Below, one piece after another: positions 1-10,331 of a DNA stretch of 64,000 nucleotides. The notes beneath the pieces were generated by a model. It had not been told where the DNA came from, did no database searches, and saw nothing but the letters and a program-made list of their open reading frames with translations. The stretch is from Acanthosepion pharaonis. Taxonomy: Eukaryota > Mollusca > Cephalopoda > Sepiida > Sepiidae. Every line of letters starts with the position of its first letter. Position 1 is the first letter of the stretch. A program made the translations under genes and the position numbers. The DNA is taken from the NCBI GenBank assembly GCA_903632075.3, contig CAHIKZ030000805.1:384501-448500 (forward strand). The letters are read 5' to 3'.

Positions 1-268
1 GTCGATGCTTCTGCTAGCACGAAGTGTCAAGTCATTGTGACCGAGGGTTTAAGCATATTGTTAATGATCGCACCAGATATTGCACTCTCTTCCGGAAATT
101 GTAACTAAGGTCACATCAGCATAGCGGGCGTATAAACCAGAGGTTAGCTCTGTGAGTGCTGACGAAACACAAATCTGCCTGAGCATGCGTCTGTAACAGA
201 GATTACCTAAACCACTCTAGCGGACGGGTATACTTAGTAACGAACTGTCAGCCATTTTACATATATGT
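1..268 (+). mobile_element. SINE copy (family A), cut by window edge
   Basis: This shares a long body with 6,735-7,102 and 11,270-11,690: the landmarks 'gcacgaag', 'tgcactctct'/'tgtactctct', 'cagcatag', a 'taaaccaggtt'-like block and 'caaatctgcctgagca' occur in the same order in all three. The upstream part that carries a tRNA-like head in the 11-kb copy lies outside the window. The copy ends directly in a (CT)n tract, a typical SINE tail. It is non-coding. Confidence 0.7.
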
Positions 269-276
269 TCTCTCTC

Positions 277-328
<52 letters not shown>
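269..328. repeat. (CT)n microsatellite at SINE tail
   Basis: About 60 bases of nearly pure CT with a few interruptions (ccc, ttt). It directly follows the SINE body, so it probably grew from the SINE 3' tail. Confidence 0.9.
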
Positions 329-330
329 AA

Positions 331-1488
331 TAAACTCTATTTGAAAATTTATGATATGTGTTATTATTATAGAATATTTAGATTAGCTTCATAAATTAGA
401 ATATTTTATTTATGTTAATCCTCAATATATGTCGTACTTGTTCTACACATCTTAAGGGAAGAATTTTTTTTTACAAAAGAGCGTATAATATCAATTTAAG
501 AGTTTTAAATTAATTCAGTCATTGCATTGTGGAAATTGTGGAAAATAGATGCTTAAAAAATACAGCGGCAAAAGTAAAATATATACATAAAATATAACTG
601 CTTTATTGAGTCGTTAAGACATATTTTTAAATAAATAAATAAAAACTGTAATTTATTCCTAGTAGGACTGGTGCAAGGATCTCGTGTCCACGCCAAATCT
701 ATTATACGCCCCCAATCTATGATACGGGACCCCCAACATGTCAATTTTCATAAGGTAGTATTCATAAATCTATTATACGCCCCCAATCTATGATACGGGA
801 CCCCAACATGTCAATTTTCATAAGGTAGTATTCATATAAAATACAAATTTTATTGTAACTTAATGCAATTAAACTAGAAAAACTGAAAATAAATACAATG
901 TATCTAAAATACAAATTACAGATATGTCATAATAGACCATTCGATCTTAAATAAATTAACAATGTTTTTAACATCAACTTGAAATTTTTCTTGTTAAAAA
1001 GTTGAATAAATCTAACACATTGAACATTATGGATAAAAAAATAGTTAATTTTAACTATTGTTTTTTCGAAGAAAACATACTGATCCACTTTACATATTCC
1101 AGTTTCAAAGGGAAATTAAAATGATCTCAAAAATATAATTAAAAAGAAAATTTATAATCATGACTAACAGCAGTCTAACGATTTAAAAAAATGGCTGTTT
1201 AAATATAAAGCTTTATATAGGAAAAAAAAAAAACATTAAATTTCGGCATTAAATCACCCAAGGGGTTGATATGCCGTAAAAACAAACGAAACAAAACAAA
1301 ACTTGAGCAAAAGAAATTCATGGAATTTGGACGGAAAAATATTTTATTCTTTAAGACGAGTCAGTTGTGCTTAGTTTAATTTGTAACGTATATAAATGTA
1401 AGTAGAACAAAGCAAATGTCACAACGTACTTCGAGGGGCCGCCAATTAGTCCCTACTCCCAGTTGGAGAGCTCGGGGCTAGTAAGCAC
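331..1488. other. AT-rich non-coding stretch
   Basis: No coding exon is seen. The stretch holds a two-copy tandem duplication (695-835, listed separately) and, near 1,262-1,290, a short block 'ggggttgatatgccgtaaaaa' like one at 22,092-22,112. The latter may be the 3' tail of a tRNA-derived SINE. The short ORF at 553-744 on the minus strand overlaps the duplication and has no recognisable domain. Confidence 0.5.
695..835. repeat. two-copy tandem duplication, 71 + 70 bp
   Basis: Unit 1 is 695-765 and unit 2 is 766-835. They are identical except for one C missing from a C-run in unit 2. Each starts 'aaatctattatacgccccc' and ends 'aaggtagtattcat'. Near-identity implies a recent duplication (inference). 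Confidence 0.9.
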
Positions 1489-2643
1489 CAGAGCCGGCGC
1501 ATCTTACCCCCAAAACCCCGACCCTAGTGGGGGCGCGTTTTTTGGGGTCCTGTTTTTTTGGGGGGGTCCCGTTGTGGCCTCTCATTTTTTTCAGCACTGT
1601 TTTATGGCCATCCGCCATTTTTTTTTAAACTGACGTTACTTTATCAGTCATCAACTAATAATATACATTATGTATCTGCATGGCCAGTGTGGTGCGTACT
1701 ACGCAGGAGCCCCGACGAGATTGGAGTTCCAAAAGGGTTAGTTTCAGCAGTGTTTTTTTGCTTTTTGTACTTTTTACTTTTTTCTACTTAAGTTATCTTG
1801 TCAATCATCAACTATAATAATCGACATAGCCGGTGCTTACTACCCCGAACCTCAAGTGGAGGCCCCATGCATACTGGGGGAGTGGGGGCCTATAGAAGTG
1901 CTAATTTCAGTAGCGCTCATTTTTTAAATTGTAATTTTCTTGTAACAGTTATTTTTAAATCAGTTACATCTCGGTAAAATCAATTTTTTATTCCGAAATC
2001 ATCCACTAAGGAGGATCTCTGATCTTTTTTTACTAATAGTAATACTAACCATAAGTCCACGGCTAGTAATTAAAATAAATTTCTAATCCCTATTTTTTAC
2101 TTTTCTAGAAAGATAAAATCGAAAAAATGATCGCTTAAAAAATAAAAACTTTTAAAGATTTCAACCCATGAAAAATTTTTCCCGAAAACTTAAATACTGA
2201 TTTTAAAACAAATTTTTAAGACAATCCTATTTGTGTTGTGTTGGAATCTTTGTTAAACTTCTTTTTTCAGCAGAGATGCGTTAGCGATTAATCTTTATGA
2301 AAATGTAAAGATTTATAACTTAAACATTTTTTTTTTTCGAGTAAAATTTAGTCATGAAAATATTGGTTGTTATTACAAAAAAATAAAATAAAATAAAATA
2401 AAAAACTATTCATTATAAAAGTAAATAATTAATGAATATGTACTGAAATTTTTATTTAAGTTGGATAATTCCTTGATTTCTGGTAATTTCAAAAAAGCGC
2501 GCTGCCCTTCCCCCAAATTTTCTTTTTTAGGGTTTGTGGCCCCTGGGTTTGGAAATTTTGAAATCGACATGAGAGTGGATCCCCGTATCAAAGTTTCGGC
2601 TGCTGCGAGACCCTAGCGCCGTTCCTGGTACGCACCGGCCCTG
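1489..2643. mobile_element. hAT-like DNA element, non-autonomous (candidate)
   Basis: The left end CAGAGCCGGCGCATCTTACC and the reverse complement of the right end, CAGGGCCGGTGCGTACCAGG, match at most positions. A CAG start with GCCGG is the usual look of hAT termini. No transposase ORF is present. The interior holds two diverged copies of a block: about 1,630-1,760 and 1,787-1,925 share 'tcatcaacta', 'gccagtgtggtgcgtacta'/'gccggtgcttacta' and 'gtttcagcagtg'/'atttcagtagcg'. The flanking 8-mers (gtaagcac and atttccaa) do not match, so no target duplication is seen. It could also be two separate fragments. Confidence 0.5.
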
Positions 2644-4195
2644 ATTTCCAAAAGAAAACATTATCTTTGAAGCGCATCTGCAAAATACAATTGCGTATTA
2701 GTTTTTATTGGAAATATTGGAATTTGGTAGAGGTTTTCGTAACATTTAATAACTTTAATACTTTGTAATTGTAGGAAATTTACAGATGACTAACTAGTCC
2801 TTGACAATAAGTGTAACAGTTTTTACTATTACCTGGGCGGCAAAGTAATTGTAGGAGAGTTGGTAATCATGACTATGAATCATGTACAATATTTGAAGTT
2901 CTATGAAAGAATCGACAGTTTTTCAGCTTATGAGCAGGAGCTACCGCCCACTGAAGAGTTTATTTTTATTGGTCTTGTTTCAAATAGAAAAAGAAAAGAT
3001 ATAAGATCATGATTTGTAATGAAAGAATGCACTGAATGAGGGAAGAGGTGTCGTAAACCACGAGGATCGATGGGGGAGGGGGTCAGCGCTGTTTAAATAG
3101 GAGAATTTGTTTATTTATTCAAGGCAAATTTATCAGTGAACGAAAAACTGGTAATGTTGCTTACTTCTCTCGGGCAAGGGAAGATAAAACAGAGCGTCTT
3201 ACAACCAATTTTCAAGCTTCTATCTAGGACTAATCTTACGGACCTATCCATCGGCAAATTTAAGATAGTCTTTTGTTTAATTTATTACAGTAATTTAGGA
3301 AAAAGTATGTGGAGGTGATGTCGGACGATCGACATTATTTACATTAAATTTGTTAGGCAGTAGAATTTGCGTACGAAAAAAATCCTTCTCTCTCTCTCAC
3401 TCTCTCTCTCTCTCTATATATATATATATCTGTATGTCTGAGTCTTTGTGTGTATGTATGTATATTTCAGATAGAGCATATCTGTAAAAAAGGACAATAT
3501 GAATAAAGACAAGATAAGGAAAACTTATCTTAGCCGACGCGTTTCGTTATCTTAGGGACTTTATCAAGGTAAATGCAAAATTTTTATTTTGTAACATGTA
3601 TTTATATACAAGAGCAAAAATGTTATTGGTTTTTCAAAAAATTTTAAATTTAAGAACGTTAAATAAATATTCATCAGGTTAGCCAAACAGTCAGTCAAGC
3701 TACGGTGGACACAAAGTGACACAATTCAATGTCTAATAAACAAAAGTGAGTAACTGATGTTCTTGTTTTTTATGCATATTAGTAATTAAATTATTTTAGT
3801 CTGGGATTAATTTGTGTGTTATATATTTTAAATAACATGAAGTTATGAATTTAACCGTTTTCTTTTAATTTTTTAACATTTTTATAGTCATGTATGTTGA
3901 CTTGGAAAAGTAATAATTCTTTCAGGAATGGAGATATTGGAAAAAATCCGGAGCATAGATTTATATTTTGATAACATTCAATAGCAGCACTCACGAGAAT
4001 CTTTCCTTCTAAGTTACTTTCTCTTTTAATAAGTGTGGCATACTTTAGATCAAAGTTGTGGTTGAATTTATTTTTAATGTATGAATAATACATTCAATAA
4101 ATTGTTGTGTATAAGATCACTTTTGTGTTCATAGATAGAATTATGCACATAATACTATCTACCAACTCAATAATGACTACAATTGAAAAACGTTT
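2644..4195. other. non-coding, no recognised gene
   Basis: No domain or exon is recognised. Contents are a CT/TA microsatellite at about 3,388-3,430 and a stretch at 3,515-3,570 with 'gataaggaaaacttatc' followed by 'gccgacgcgtttcg'. ACGCGTTTCG-like motifs occur near the ends of some retroelements, but too little is present here to classify it. The short ORF at 3,136-3,318 has no recognisable motif. Confidence 0.4.
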
Positions 4196-4199
4196 ATCT

Positions 4200-4760
4200 C
4201 AACGCCTTTTCGGCTCATTTTTTCCACTGACATGAAATGGGGTGATTATATTGAATTAATTGTTAGGTCTCCTGCTTGGAAAGTTGGTTCATGGTGTCGT
4301 GCCAGACTATTTTTTTTTCTCGTCAGAATCCATCTTGCACATTTATAAATCTACCATTCGTCTGTGCATTGAATACTAATGCTATATCTGGTTTGGTGCT
4401 CCTACTATATATATCGAGATTATTGAGAAACTTCAAAGACACGTCTGTAATGTAATCGATCCTGAGCTGGGATTACGATTTCTGTCACTTTTTCACCGAC
4501 ATGAAATGTCTTCCCTGTGTTTTTTCTACAAATATTTTCGTGGCAATTGTTCTCATGAATTTTCTTGCTTGGTGCCTTGACTGCGTGAATTTAATCGTAG
4601 TCTAGATTGGCCAATGGGTCTCACCATTTTACTGTTGAACTAGCTATATGCAACCGTCAGTTCTATTGTAATAGTTTCTTTTCTCTCACTTCTCGCACGT
4701 GGAATCCCCCTCGCATTTCTTGTTTCCCTGACACCTTTAATGTTCAAAAATTTAAATACT
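4200..4760 (+). pseudogene. LINE reverse transcriptase tail, Jockey/CR1-like (family B), decayed
   Basis: Plus-strand translation over at least two frames gives the post-palm part of a non-LTR reverse transcriptase. Recognisable pieces are an 'SPAWKVGSWCRARLFF' segment near 4,275, an 'IYKSTIRLCIEY' plus 'IWFGAPT' segment near 4,340-4,410, 'KLQRHVCNVI' near 4,425, and 'SLFHRHEMSSLCFFYKYFRG' near 4,485-4,545. This order matches Jockey/CR1-superfamily C-termini. Stops and frameshifts break it, for example a TGA near 4,576. The catalytic YxDD region is absent. It is a dead 5'-truncated copy. Other copies of the type lie at 25,884, 41,850 and, on the minus strand, 56,640. Confidence 0.7.
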
Positions 4761-5627
4761 AAATCTAAATTTAATCGCCAACCGCCATCTTATGTCTCCC
4801 TGAAATTAGTTCTTACATTGCCCTTTCTTGTTATATATATATATATGTATATATATAAAGTGAGAGACAGAGACAATGACAGAGAAAGACAAAAGGAAAT
4901 GACAGTTACATCAATAAATACTTTTTGTTATAACAAAAATATTAAAAAAGTATAATAAAAATAACTTCAACGAATCAGATTGTTTTTATATGGTGCTTCT
5001 TAATATGTATTGACTTATGGAAATGAGAAAATTCCTCACTGTGAAGTATTTTCCTAGTTTTCTTATAAAGATGACATTGTAACGCATAAAATGCATGGAA
5101 TGGAGATTCTTTCGGCTGACGGGTAAGAATTATTTACTGGACTCTCTAAACTGAGGAGCGACGATGCAATGATGAATAGAAAGTCACGTCAAGCAAAGAG
5201 GGGGCTAAAAAGAAAAGAATGATTTATATGTTTTGGTTGCGGAAACATAAACAAGGGAAGGGTATTGTCCACAGCCTTTTCTAAAGCATTTTGTTTGAGT
5301 CAAGAAACAGATTATAATCCTCCACCTATGACGTTGTGGAAAGTGCACACATTTTGTATTGATAATGTGTTCCATCTTTAGCCGTATATCAGAATTGGTT
5401 TAATGTGAATAAATCAAAAATAAAGATTGATTTATTGATATTGTTGGTAATGTGGTATCGTAGATTTTATATGCACATCGATAATTATTTGACTATTGAT
5501 TTTTGCAAATGATAAAACGTCAAGAAAAACTTAAATTTTGAAATACAATTTTTCAAAGAATGATCAAATGACTTCAGTAAAAAATAAAAAATAAAAAAAT
5601 TCCTGATAATATATCTTTGTTAAGTCT
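4761..5627. other. non-coding, no recognised gene
   Basis: It holds a short (TA)n tract near 4,834-4,857 followed by a purine-rich 'gagacagagacaatgacag' run. The rest is AT-rich with no exon or repeat that I can assign. Confidence 0.4.
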
Positions 5628-5872
5628 TGTGGTTAGAACGTTCGCTTTCTAACCCTGAGACACCAGTTCAAATCCCACCATGGTCGATTAGGATAATAGT
5701 GTTACGATAACTTTCAAGGAGTTAGGGTGGGGGATAAACCGGCATTATAAACCAGCAGTCGAAAATATGACATTTATCTTGGTTCAGATCAAAATTCCTG
5801 GTAAATACTTAATTGTATCCCCTTAACAAATCAACCATAGTATTTACTAAGCACAACTTAATCTGTTATGAA
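5628..5872 (+). mobile_element. tRNA-derived SINE head (family C)
   Basis: A box A-like 'tggttagaacg' near 5,640 and a box B-like 'agttcaaatcc' near 5,668 are spaced as in a tRNA gene internal promoter. The 11-kb SINE carries the same 'tggttagaacg' head. The following 200 bases are non-coding and lead directly into the minisatellite at 5,873. Confidence 0.6.
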
Positions 5873-6280
5873 GCCACAAGTATGAAGCACCCAGTACTCA
5901 ATTTGTAAACCTTAGATTAGTTTTAACACAAAGCCATAAGTATAAGGCCCCTGGTTAAGATCAAACTCAGTTTACTAACTTCGGATTAGATTTGGCACAA
6001 TGACAAAAGTTTGAGGTACACAATGAAAATCAAACTCAATTTACTAACCTTAGCTTATTTTAAACATAATGTCGCAAGTATGAGAAACGTGGTGAGAATT
6101 CAAGTCCATTCACTAACCTGAGCTTAGATTTAGCACAAGGCCAGTTAGGTTCAAACTCAATTTACTAACCTTAGAATAGTTTTGTCACAAGGCCACAAGT
6201 ATGAAACGCATCGTAAGGATCAAATTTAATTTATTAACTCTAACCTAGAGCTAGAACAAGGCCACAAGTATGGAATAAAC
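5873..6280. repeat. ~69-bp minisatellite, about six units
   Basis: The landmark 'gccacaagtatg' or a variant starts near 5,873, 5,933, 6,002, 6,071, 6,139, 6,192 and 6,261. Full units are ~69 bp; two are shortened by internal deletions. Each full unit carries 'atcaaactcaatttactaac' followed by a 'cttagattagtttt'-like segment. The units are well diverged, so the array is not recent. It adjoins a tRNA-like head, suggesting that the array forms the body of that SINE (inference). Confidence 0.85.
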
Positions 6281-6642
6281 TCATTACAATTGTAGTAGTA
6301 TGCTAGACATTTTAATCATTACTCCACGGCAAGGCTACTGAGAACTTTTTTTTATTTGATAATGAATTTCAGCAGTCGGCGGACACTACCGATACTTTTT
6401 ATGAGGTTGTCCGCCCAGGAACAAGTCTTTACTTGATTTTTTTTTAATCAGCTGGTGGGTTGCTTTTACAACGATTGTTGCCGCTCCGGTACAAGTATAT
6501 GTCAGAATTTCAACCAGGAAATAAGACATTTGACTTATGAGTAAATGACGGTGGTTAACAACATTTCTTGTGTAAATTAGTAATTGTCAATCGATCTCAT
6601 ACATATATTTCGAATATTGAAAATTATACAAATATAAAGCAA
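6281..6642. other. non-coding, small inverted motif
   Basis: Nothing coding is seen. 'ggcggaca' near 6,383 and 'tgtccgcc' near 6,408 form a short inverted pair with about 20 bases between them. Confidence 0.4.
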
Positions 6643-6644
6643 CG

Positions 6645-6665
6645 CACACACACACACGCGCACAA

Positions 6666-6731
<66 letters not shown>
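6645..6731. repeat. (CA)n(TA)n compound microsatellite
   Basis: About 43 bases of CA with interruptions are followed by about 43 bases of TA. It immediately precedes a SINE body. Open frames across it (YIYIYI and CVCVCV peptides) are artefacts of the dinucleotide. Confidence 0.95.
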
Positions 6732-6734
<3 letters not shown>

Positions 6735-7099
6735 TGGTATTCAGGTACTTCCTTAGGAAAATACCTTAAAACAAAACCACGTGTTGACCCAACGCTTGTA
6801 AGTGAAACTGGGTAGATAAAACTATTTGGGAACTGTTGATGGTTGTTCTGGCACGAAGTCACAAGTCATCGTGAACGAGGGTTTGAGCTTATCTGCTATG
6901 TTCAAATCCTGATCACGGCAGATTATGTACTCTCTCCCAGAAAACTGTGACTGTGGTTACACTCAGCATAGTTTCACTATAAAGCACAGGTTGGCTCTGA
7001 GGCACAAATTTGCCTGAGCAGGCGTCTGCAACATAGATCAGGCAGGCGCCCTAGCAAGGCGGACAATACTCAGAAATGAGCAGCCAACCATTACTTACT

Positions 7100-7102
<3 letters not shown>
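6735..7102 (+). mobile_element. SINE copy (family A), headless
   Basis: This matches the body of the copies at 1-268 and 11,270-11,690. Shared blocks in order are 'ctgttgatggttgttct', 'gcacgaag', 'agattatgt' with 'ctctctc', 'cagcatag', 'cacaggttg' and a final 'agcagcc'. The tRNA-like head seen at 11.27 kb is missing; the copy starts right after the upstream (TA)n. It ends in (TA)n. Confidence 0.75.

Positions 7103-7170
<68 letters not shown>
7103..7170. repeat. (TA)n microsatellite, SINE tail
   Basis: 68 bases of uninterrupted TA follow the SINE 3' end. The next bases, 'ggatacaaat', resemble 'ggatacaaaat' after the (TA)n at 13,437, so a repeat may begin there. Confidence 0.95.
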
Positions 7171-7173
<3 letters not shown>

Positions 7174-7665
7174 ATACAAATATAGTTTTATGGTATGTTA
7201 TATTTATGGGTTAAAGTGCTTAGGGATAGAACGTATGTGAATATAAAAGTGGACATTGGGGTCAATACCCAACGGCGACAGACTGTTTTGTGATTAAACG
7301 AAATAATCAGGGGATGTCATTATTTAATTCTACCAATTTCCGGTCAGCTCCCTTATATTGAAATGCTTGTTTTGAAAAAAATTCCATCGCTACAACGAAT
7401 AAATTATTTTTTTAATTATAGAGCGCGTTTTTTTAAAATCACCATCATGGAATGCAGATTTTATCGCAGTTACAATAATTTTGTCTTTGTAATTTACACT
7501 TGAAGATGATTTTGGAAAAGATCGAAAGTATTTGGTTTAGAAAAATCTACGCCGCCTGTGGTGATGAATTTCATCTTAACATCAAGAAACTGATTAGAGA
7601 ACTGGAAAGGACCAGTATAACAATAAATAAACACAATATGTCTATATTATGCAATGAATCATGAT

Positions 7666-7669
<4 letters not shown>
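7171..7669. other. non-coding, possible repeat after (TA)n
   Basis: No gene is seen. The first bases 'aggatacaaat' match those after the microsatellite at 13,437, a hint of a shared unnamed repeat. Confidence 0.35.
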
Positions 7670-7746
<77 letters not shown>

Positions 7747-7747
7747 A
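7670..7747. repeat. (TA)n(TG)n compound microsatellite
   Basis: 52 bases of TA run into 26 bases of TG, the same order as at 16,265-16,354. Confidence 0.95.
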
Positions 7748-8574
7748 TCGAATTCGTTACTCAGTTAATGTTCCATCGCTCCAGGTCATTTGTACAGATA
7801 TTTACCTAGCTTGGGTTAGATGAAACGGGTAACTTTGGGAGAGGAAGATTGGTAACGCCAATATTCCAAGTAGGATAGCCTACCTTGGAAATCAACAAAT
7901 GAAATTTTCCTTTAAATCTGCGAAAGACATCCATTAGATGTTAGAGTTAAGTGAGTCAAGAGTGACTGAAAACACCATCCACAATTACTAGTGTTTTATG
8001 AGGTAATTTCTCTGTTTTTCATCAAAGTAAGCGTTCTGTTAAATTTTATTTTTACAGACTGTCTCACATAATGATTGACAGAAAATTAATTTTATATATG
8101 TGATAGGTCAAAAAGGAATTCTCGTTTAGAATACCTTATACTTCCCGCTCTCACCCTTACCTGGTTGTCAATCATTTCATCATGTACAGCAGGTGCTGTC
8201 GTACATTTTCGCAGTATAATGTCAAAACATCTGTAGATAAATATCACGATATATCATTCTTACTGGTAAACAGATAAAAATATCACCAATAAACTGTTAC
8301 CAGTACTGATGATATATAGAAAAGCCGTCGGCTAGAAAGATATTAAATAAAGATTTTATAACTAATACATTATCCACCATCTGTCTGCCTTACATTGGGG
8401 TACGAATGGCGTATTCCGTTTCTTTTAAAAAGTTGTATAAAGTGAATATGACATTAATAATCTTAATCTCATTCTGAGTCCGAATTCCATTTCCTGTGAC
8501 ACCAAACAGACGGAGCGTACGTTTATCATTCTCACAAATGTTACACTTTTGGGGCCAGTCATAAATATATTCGA
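7748..8574. other. non-coding; 3' sequence of antisense LINE in its last part
   Basis: No gene is recognised. The part nearest 8,575 probably contains the LINE 3' untranslated region on the minus strand. The minus-strand open frame at 8,390-8,704 spans the LINE tail in the wrong frame. Confidence 0.35.
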
Positions 8575-8990
8575 TTTCTTTTTCTATATGCCGTGTCACT
8601 TCAGGACGTTGGCGATCATGGTTTTCCACAATTTCCTGTCCTTTGTATCTCTTAATAAATTTTATCGTATTGTTATTTCTATTCAACCCTGATCTGCCAT
8701 ACATTTACTCAAGCTTTTTAGGTAAGTTATGCGTTGCTATCCTCTGTCCCTCTTGCGTTCAAAATGTCCTGTGAGTATCAAATTATACAAGTCCTCTTTC
8801 CTCATTATGTATCCAAGAAATTTCAACTGTTGCTTTCTGGTGTTAAGTATAAGCGTCATTTTTGTTTCCATTTTTCTAAAACTTTGTCATTGTTCGCAAA
8901 TTCTGTCCGTGGTATTCTCAGCGTCTTCCTGTAGCAACACATTCCTTTTGCTTCAAGTCTCTTCTTCATCTATGTAGAAACTGTCAATCA
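8575..8990 (-). pseudogene. LINE reverse transcriptase C-terminal tail (family A), decayed
   Basis: Minus-strand frames give, from high to low coordinates, 'RKTLRIPRTEFANNDKVLEKW', then 'KFLGYIMRKEDLYNLILTGH', then 'DRKLWKTMIANVLK' and a stop. This order (thumb-like segment, RxxxIxGKR-type segment, terminal DRxLWRxMI) recurs in five more places here: 9,960, 19,185, 36,030, 42,590 and 60,225. It is the extreme C-terminus of an endonuclease/reverse-transcriptase polyprotein of a non-LTR element; the clade cannot be fixed from the tail alone. Stops and frameshifts mark it as dead and strongly 5'-truncated. Confidence 0.75.
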
Positions 8991-9263
8991 TTCCCTGCTA
9001 TATAGGAGGACTGATATTACTTAACATTGCAGTACTTTTTTTCTTTGTTTCTGACGAAATTTTTGTTTTTTAATACTTTACTAAGGTTTTGGAAGGCATC
9101 TTTTCGCTATTCCAATGTGCCTTCGGAATTCACTGTCGCACTTTTCGTTCTCTGTTAAAACATTATCCAGTGATTTATCTTACGTAATTTACTCGTGTTT
9201 ATTATACATTTCTATGAGAATGTTATGCCATCGCCAGTTCAAATTAAGTGGTAAAAATTAACA
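8991..9263. other. non-coding spacer
   Basis: Spacer between the antisense LINE tail and the Helitron-like element, with no recognised feature. Confidence 0.3.
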
Positions 9264-9932
9264 TCTATATATATAAAGTTGTAGCCACTGTTTGTCTTTT
9301 TGTTTGTTATCGAACTCCACTTAGGGTTTTGGAGCTAGACTCTGAAACTACATTACCCAGTGTACTTGGATAAGTATATTTCATTTTGATCAAAGGGGGT
9401 TCTCGTGTTCAATGAAAATTTTTTCACTGATTCAAATTTAAATTTGAAAAAGAGAATGACTCCTATCCAAAATATAGAAGGAGAAAGTCAGAAGATGGAG
9501 GTCACATGGGCAAGATCAAAATGAGACAACATAGACATCAAGTTGAACAAAAAAAAAAATCACCAGTCAGTGGATACTACCTAACAATACATATTTGTTG
9601 CGACAATTCAACTGTTATATCAATGTTGAAATCTGCTCATCAAATCATTCAATCAACTATTGCATCAAATCAAAGGGATCAGATCAAGCTGTTTTTGCAC
9701 CCCCACTTATTTTTCCCTCTGATTTAAATTAAATTAAAATTGAACAAGGGAATGACTCCTATCCAAAATATAGAAAGAGAAAGCCAGAAGATAGAAGTCA
9801 CATCGGCAAGATCATTGAGTAATACTGAAATGCATCATTTTCTCACACAAATTATGACAATGATTTAAAATCAATCATCATTTTTTGACAAAAAACATGT
9901 GACATGCAGCAAGGAGCGGGTAATTCGACTAG
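9264..9932 (+). mobile_element. non-autonomous Helitron-like element (candidate)
   Basis: The left end TCTATATATATAAAG has the TC start, and the right end GCGGGTAATTCGACTAG has the CTAG finish expected of Helitrons. The host bases are A at 9,263 and T at 9,933, fitting insertion between A and T. There is no terminal inverted repeat, also as expected. A block 'aatgactcctatccaaaata' plus about 70 following bases occurs twice (9,431-9,520 and 9,722-9,817). No Rep/helicase coding sequence survives. A clear 3' hairpin is not evident, so the call rests on both termini and the insertion site. Confidence 0.6.
9431..9817. repeat. direct repeat pair inside the Helitron-like element
   Basis: Copies at 9,431-9,520 and 9,722-9,817 share 'gaatgactcctatccaaaat', 'gagaaag' and 'cagaagat', a few substitutions apart. 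The space between them is AT-rich and non-coding. Confidence 0.85.
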
Positions 9933-9959
9933 TAATTCTATAAAATATCCATATTTTAC

Positions 9960-10315
9960 TTCTTTTTTTATGTGCCGTGTGTCCTCAGGACATAGGGGAT
10001 TATGGATCTCCCTAGCTTCAAAGTTCTAAGCCATATTCGTCCCTTACTATCCACCCCAATCTCTGCCCTGCTTCTCATTTACATAAATTCTTAGGTAGGT
10101 TATTCGCTGTTTTCATCTGTCCTCCTGCCTTCAGTATGTCCTATGTCAAATTCTCCATCCCTCCTTTCTCACTATGTGTCCCAGAAAATTCTGTTCTCTT
10201 CCTGATTGTAAGCATTAATGTTGTTTTTGTTCCCCTTTTCCATAAAACATACATGTTGCTCATATGTTCAGTCCATAATATTCTGAGCATCCTTCAACAA
10301 AACCACGTCTTCGTT
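9960..10315 (-). pseudogene. LINE reverse transcriptase C-terminal tail (family A), second antisense copy
   Basis: Minus-strand frames give 'RMLRILWTEHMSNMYVL', then 'TIRKRTEFSGTHSEKGGMEN', then a frame-broken RNLPKNLCK-like stretch and remnants of the terminal ALLE/WRSIIPYVL segment. The same part of the protein occurs at 8,575-8,990, so the two are independent insertions, not one copy split by the Helitron-like element. Several frameshifts and stops are present. Confidence 0.65.
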
Positions 10316-10331
10316 GCCTAAAATCTCATCT

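Noticed and set aside
3530..3575. Penelope-like or other retroelement end based on 'gccgacgcgtttcg'
   Set aside because: One short motif without any coding or structural support; not enough to classify.
8390..8704. A 104-codon minus-strand gene
   Set aside because: It overlaps the LINE tail in a different frame; the correct frame gives the family A C-terminal segment.
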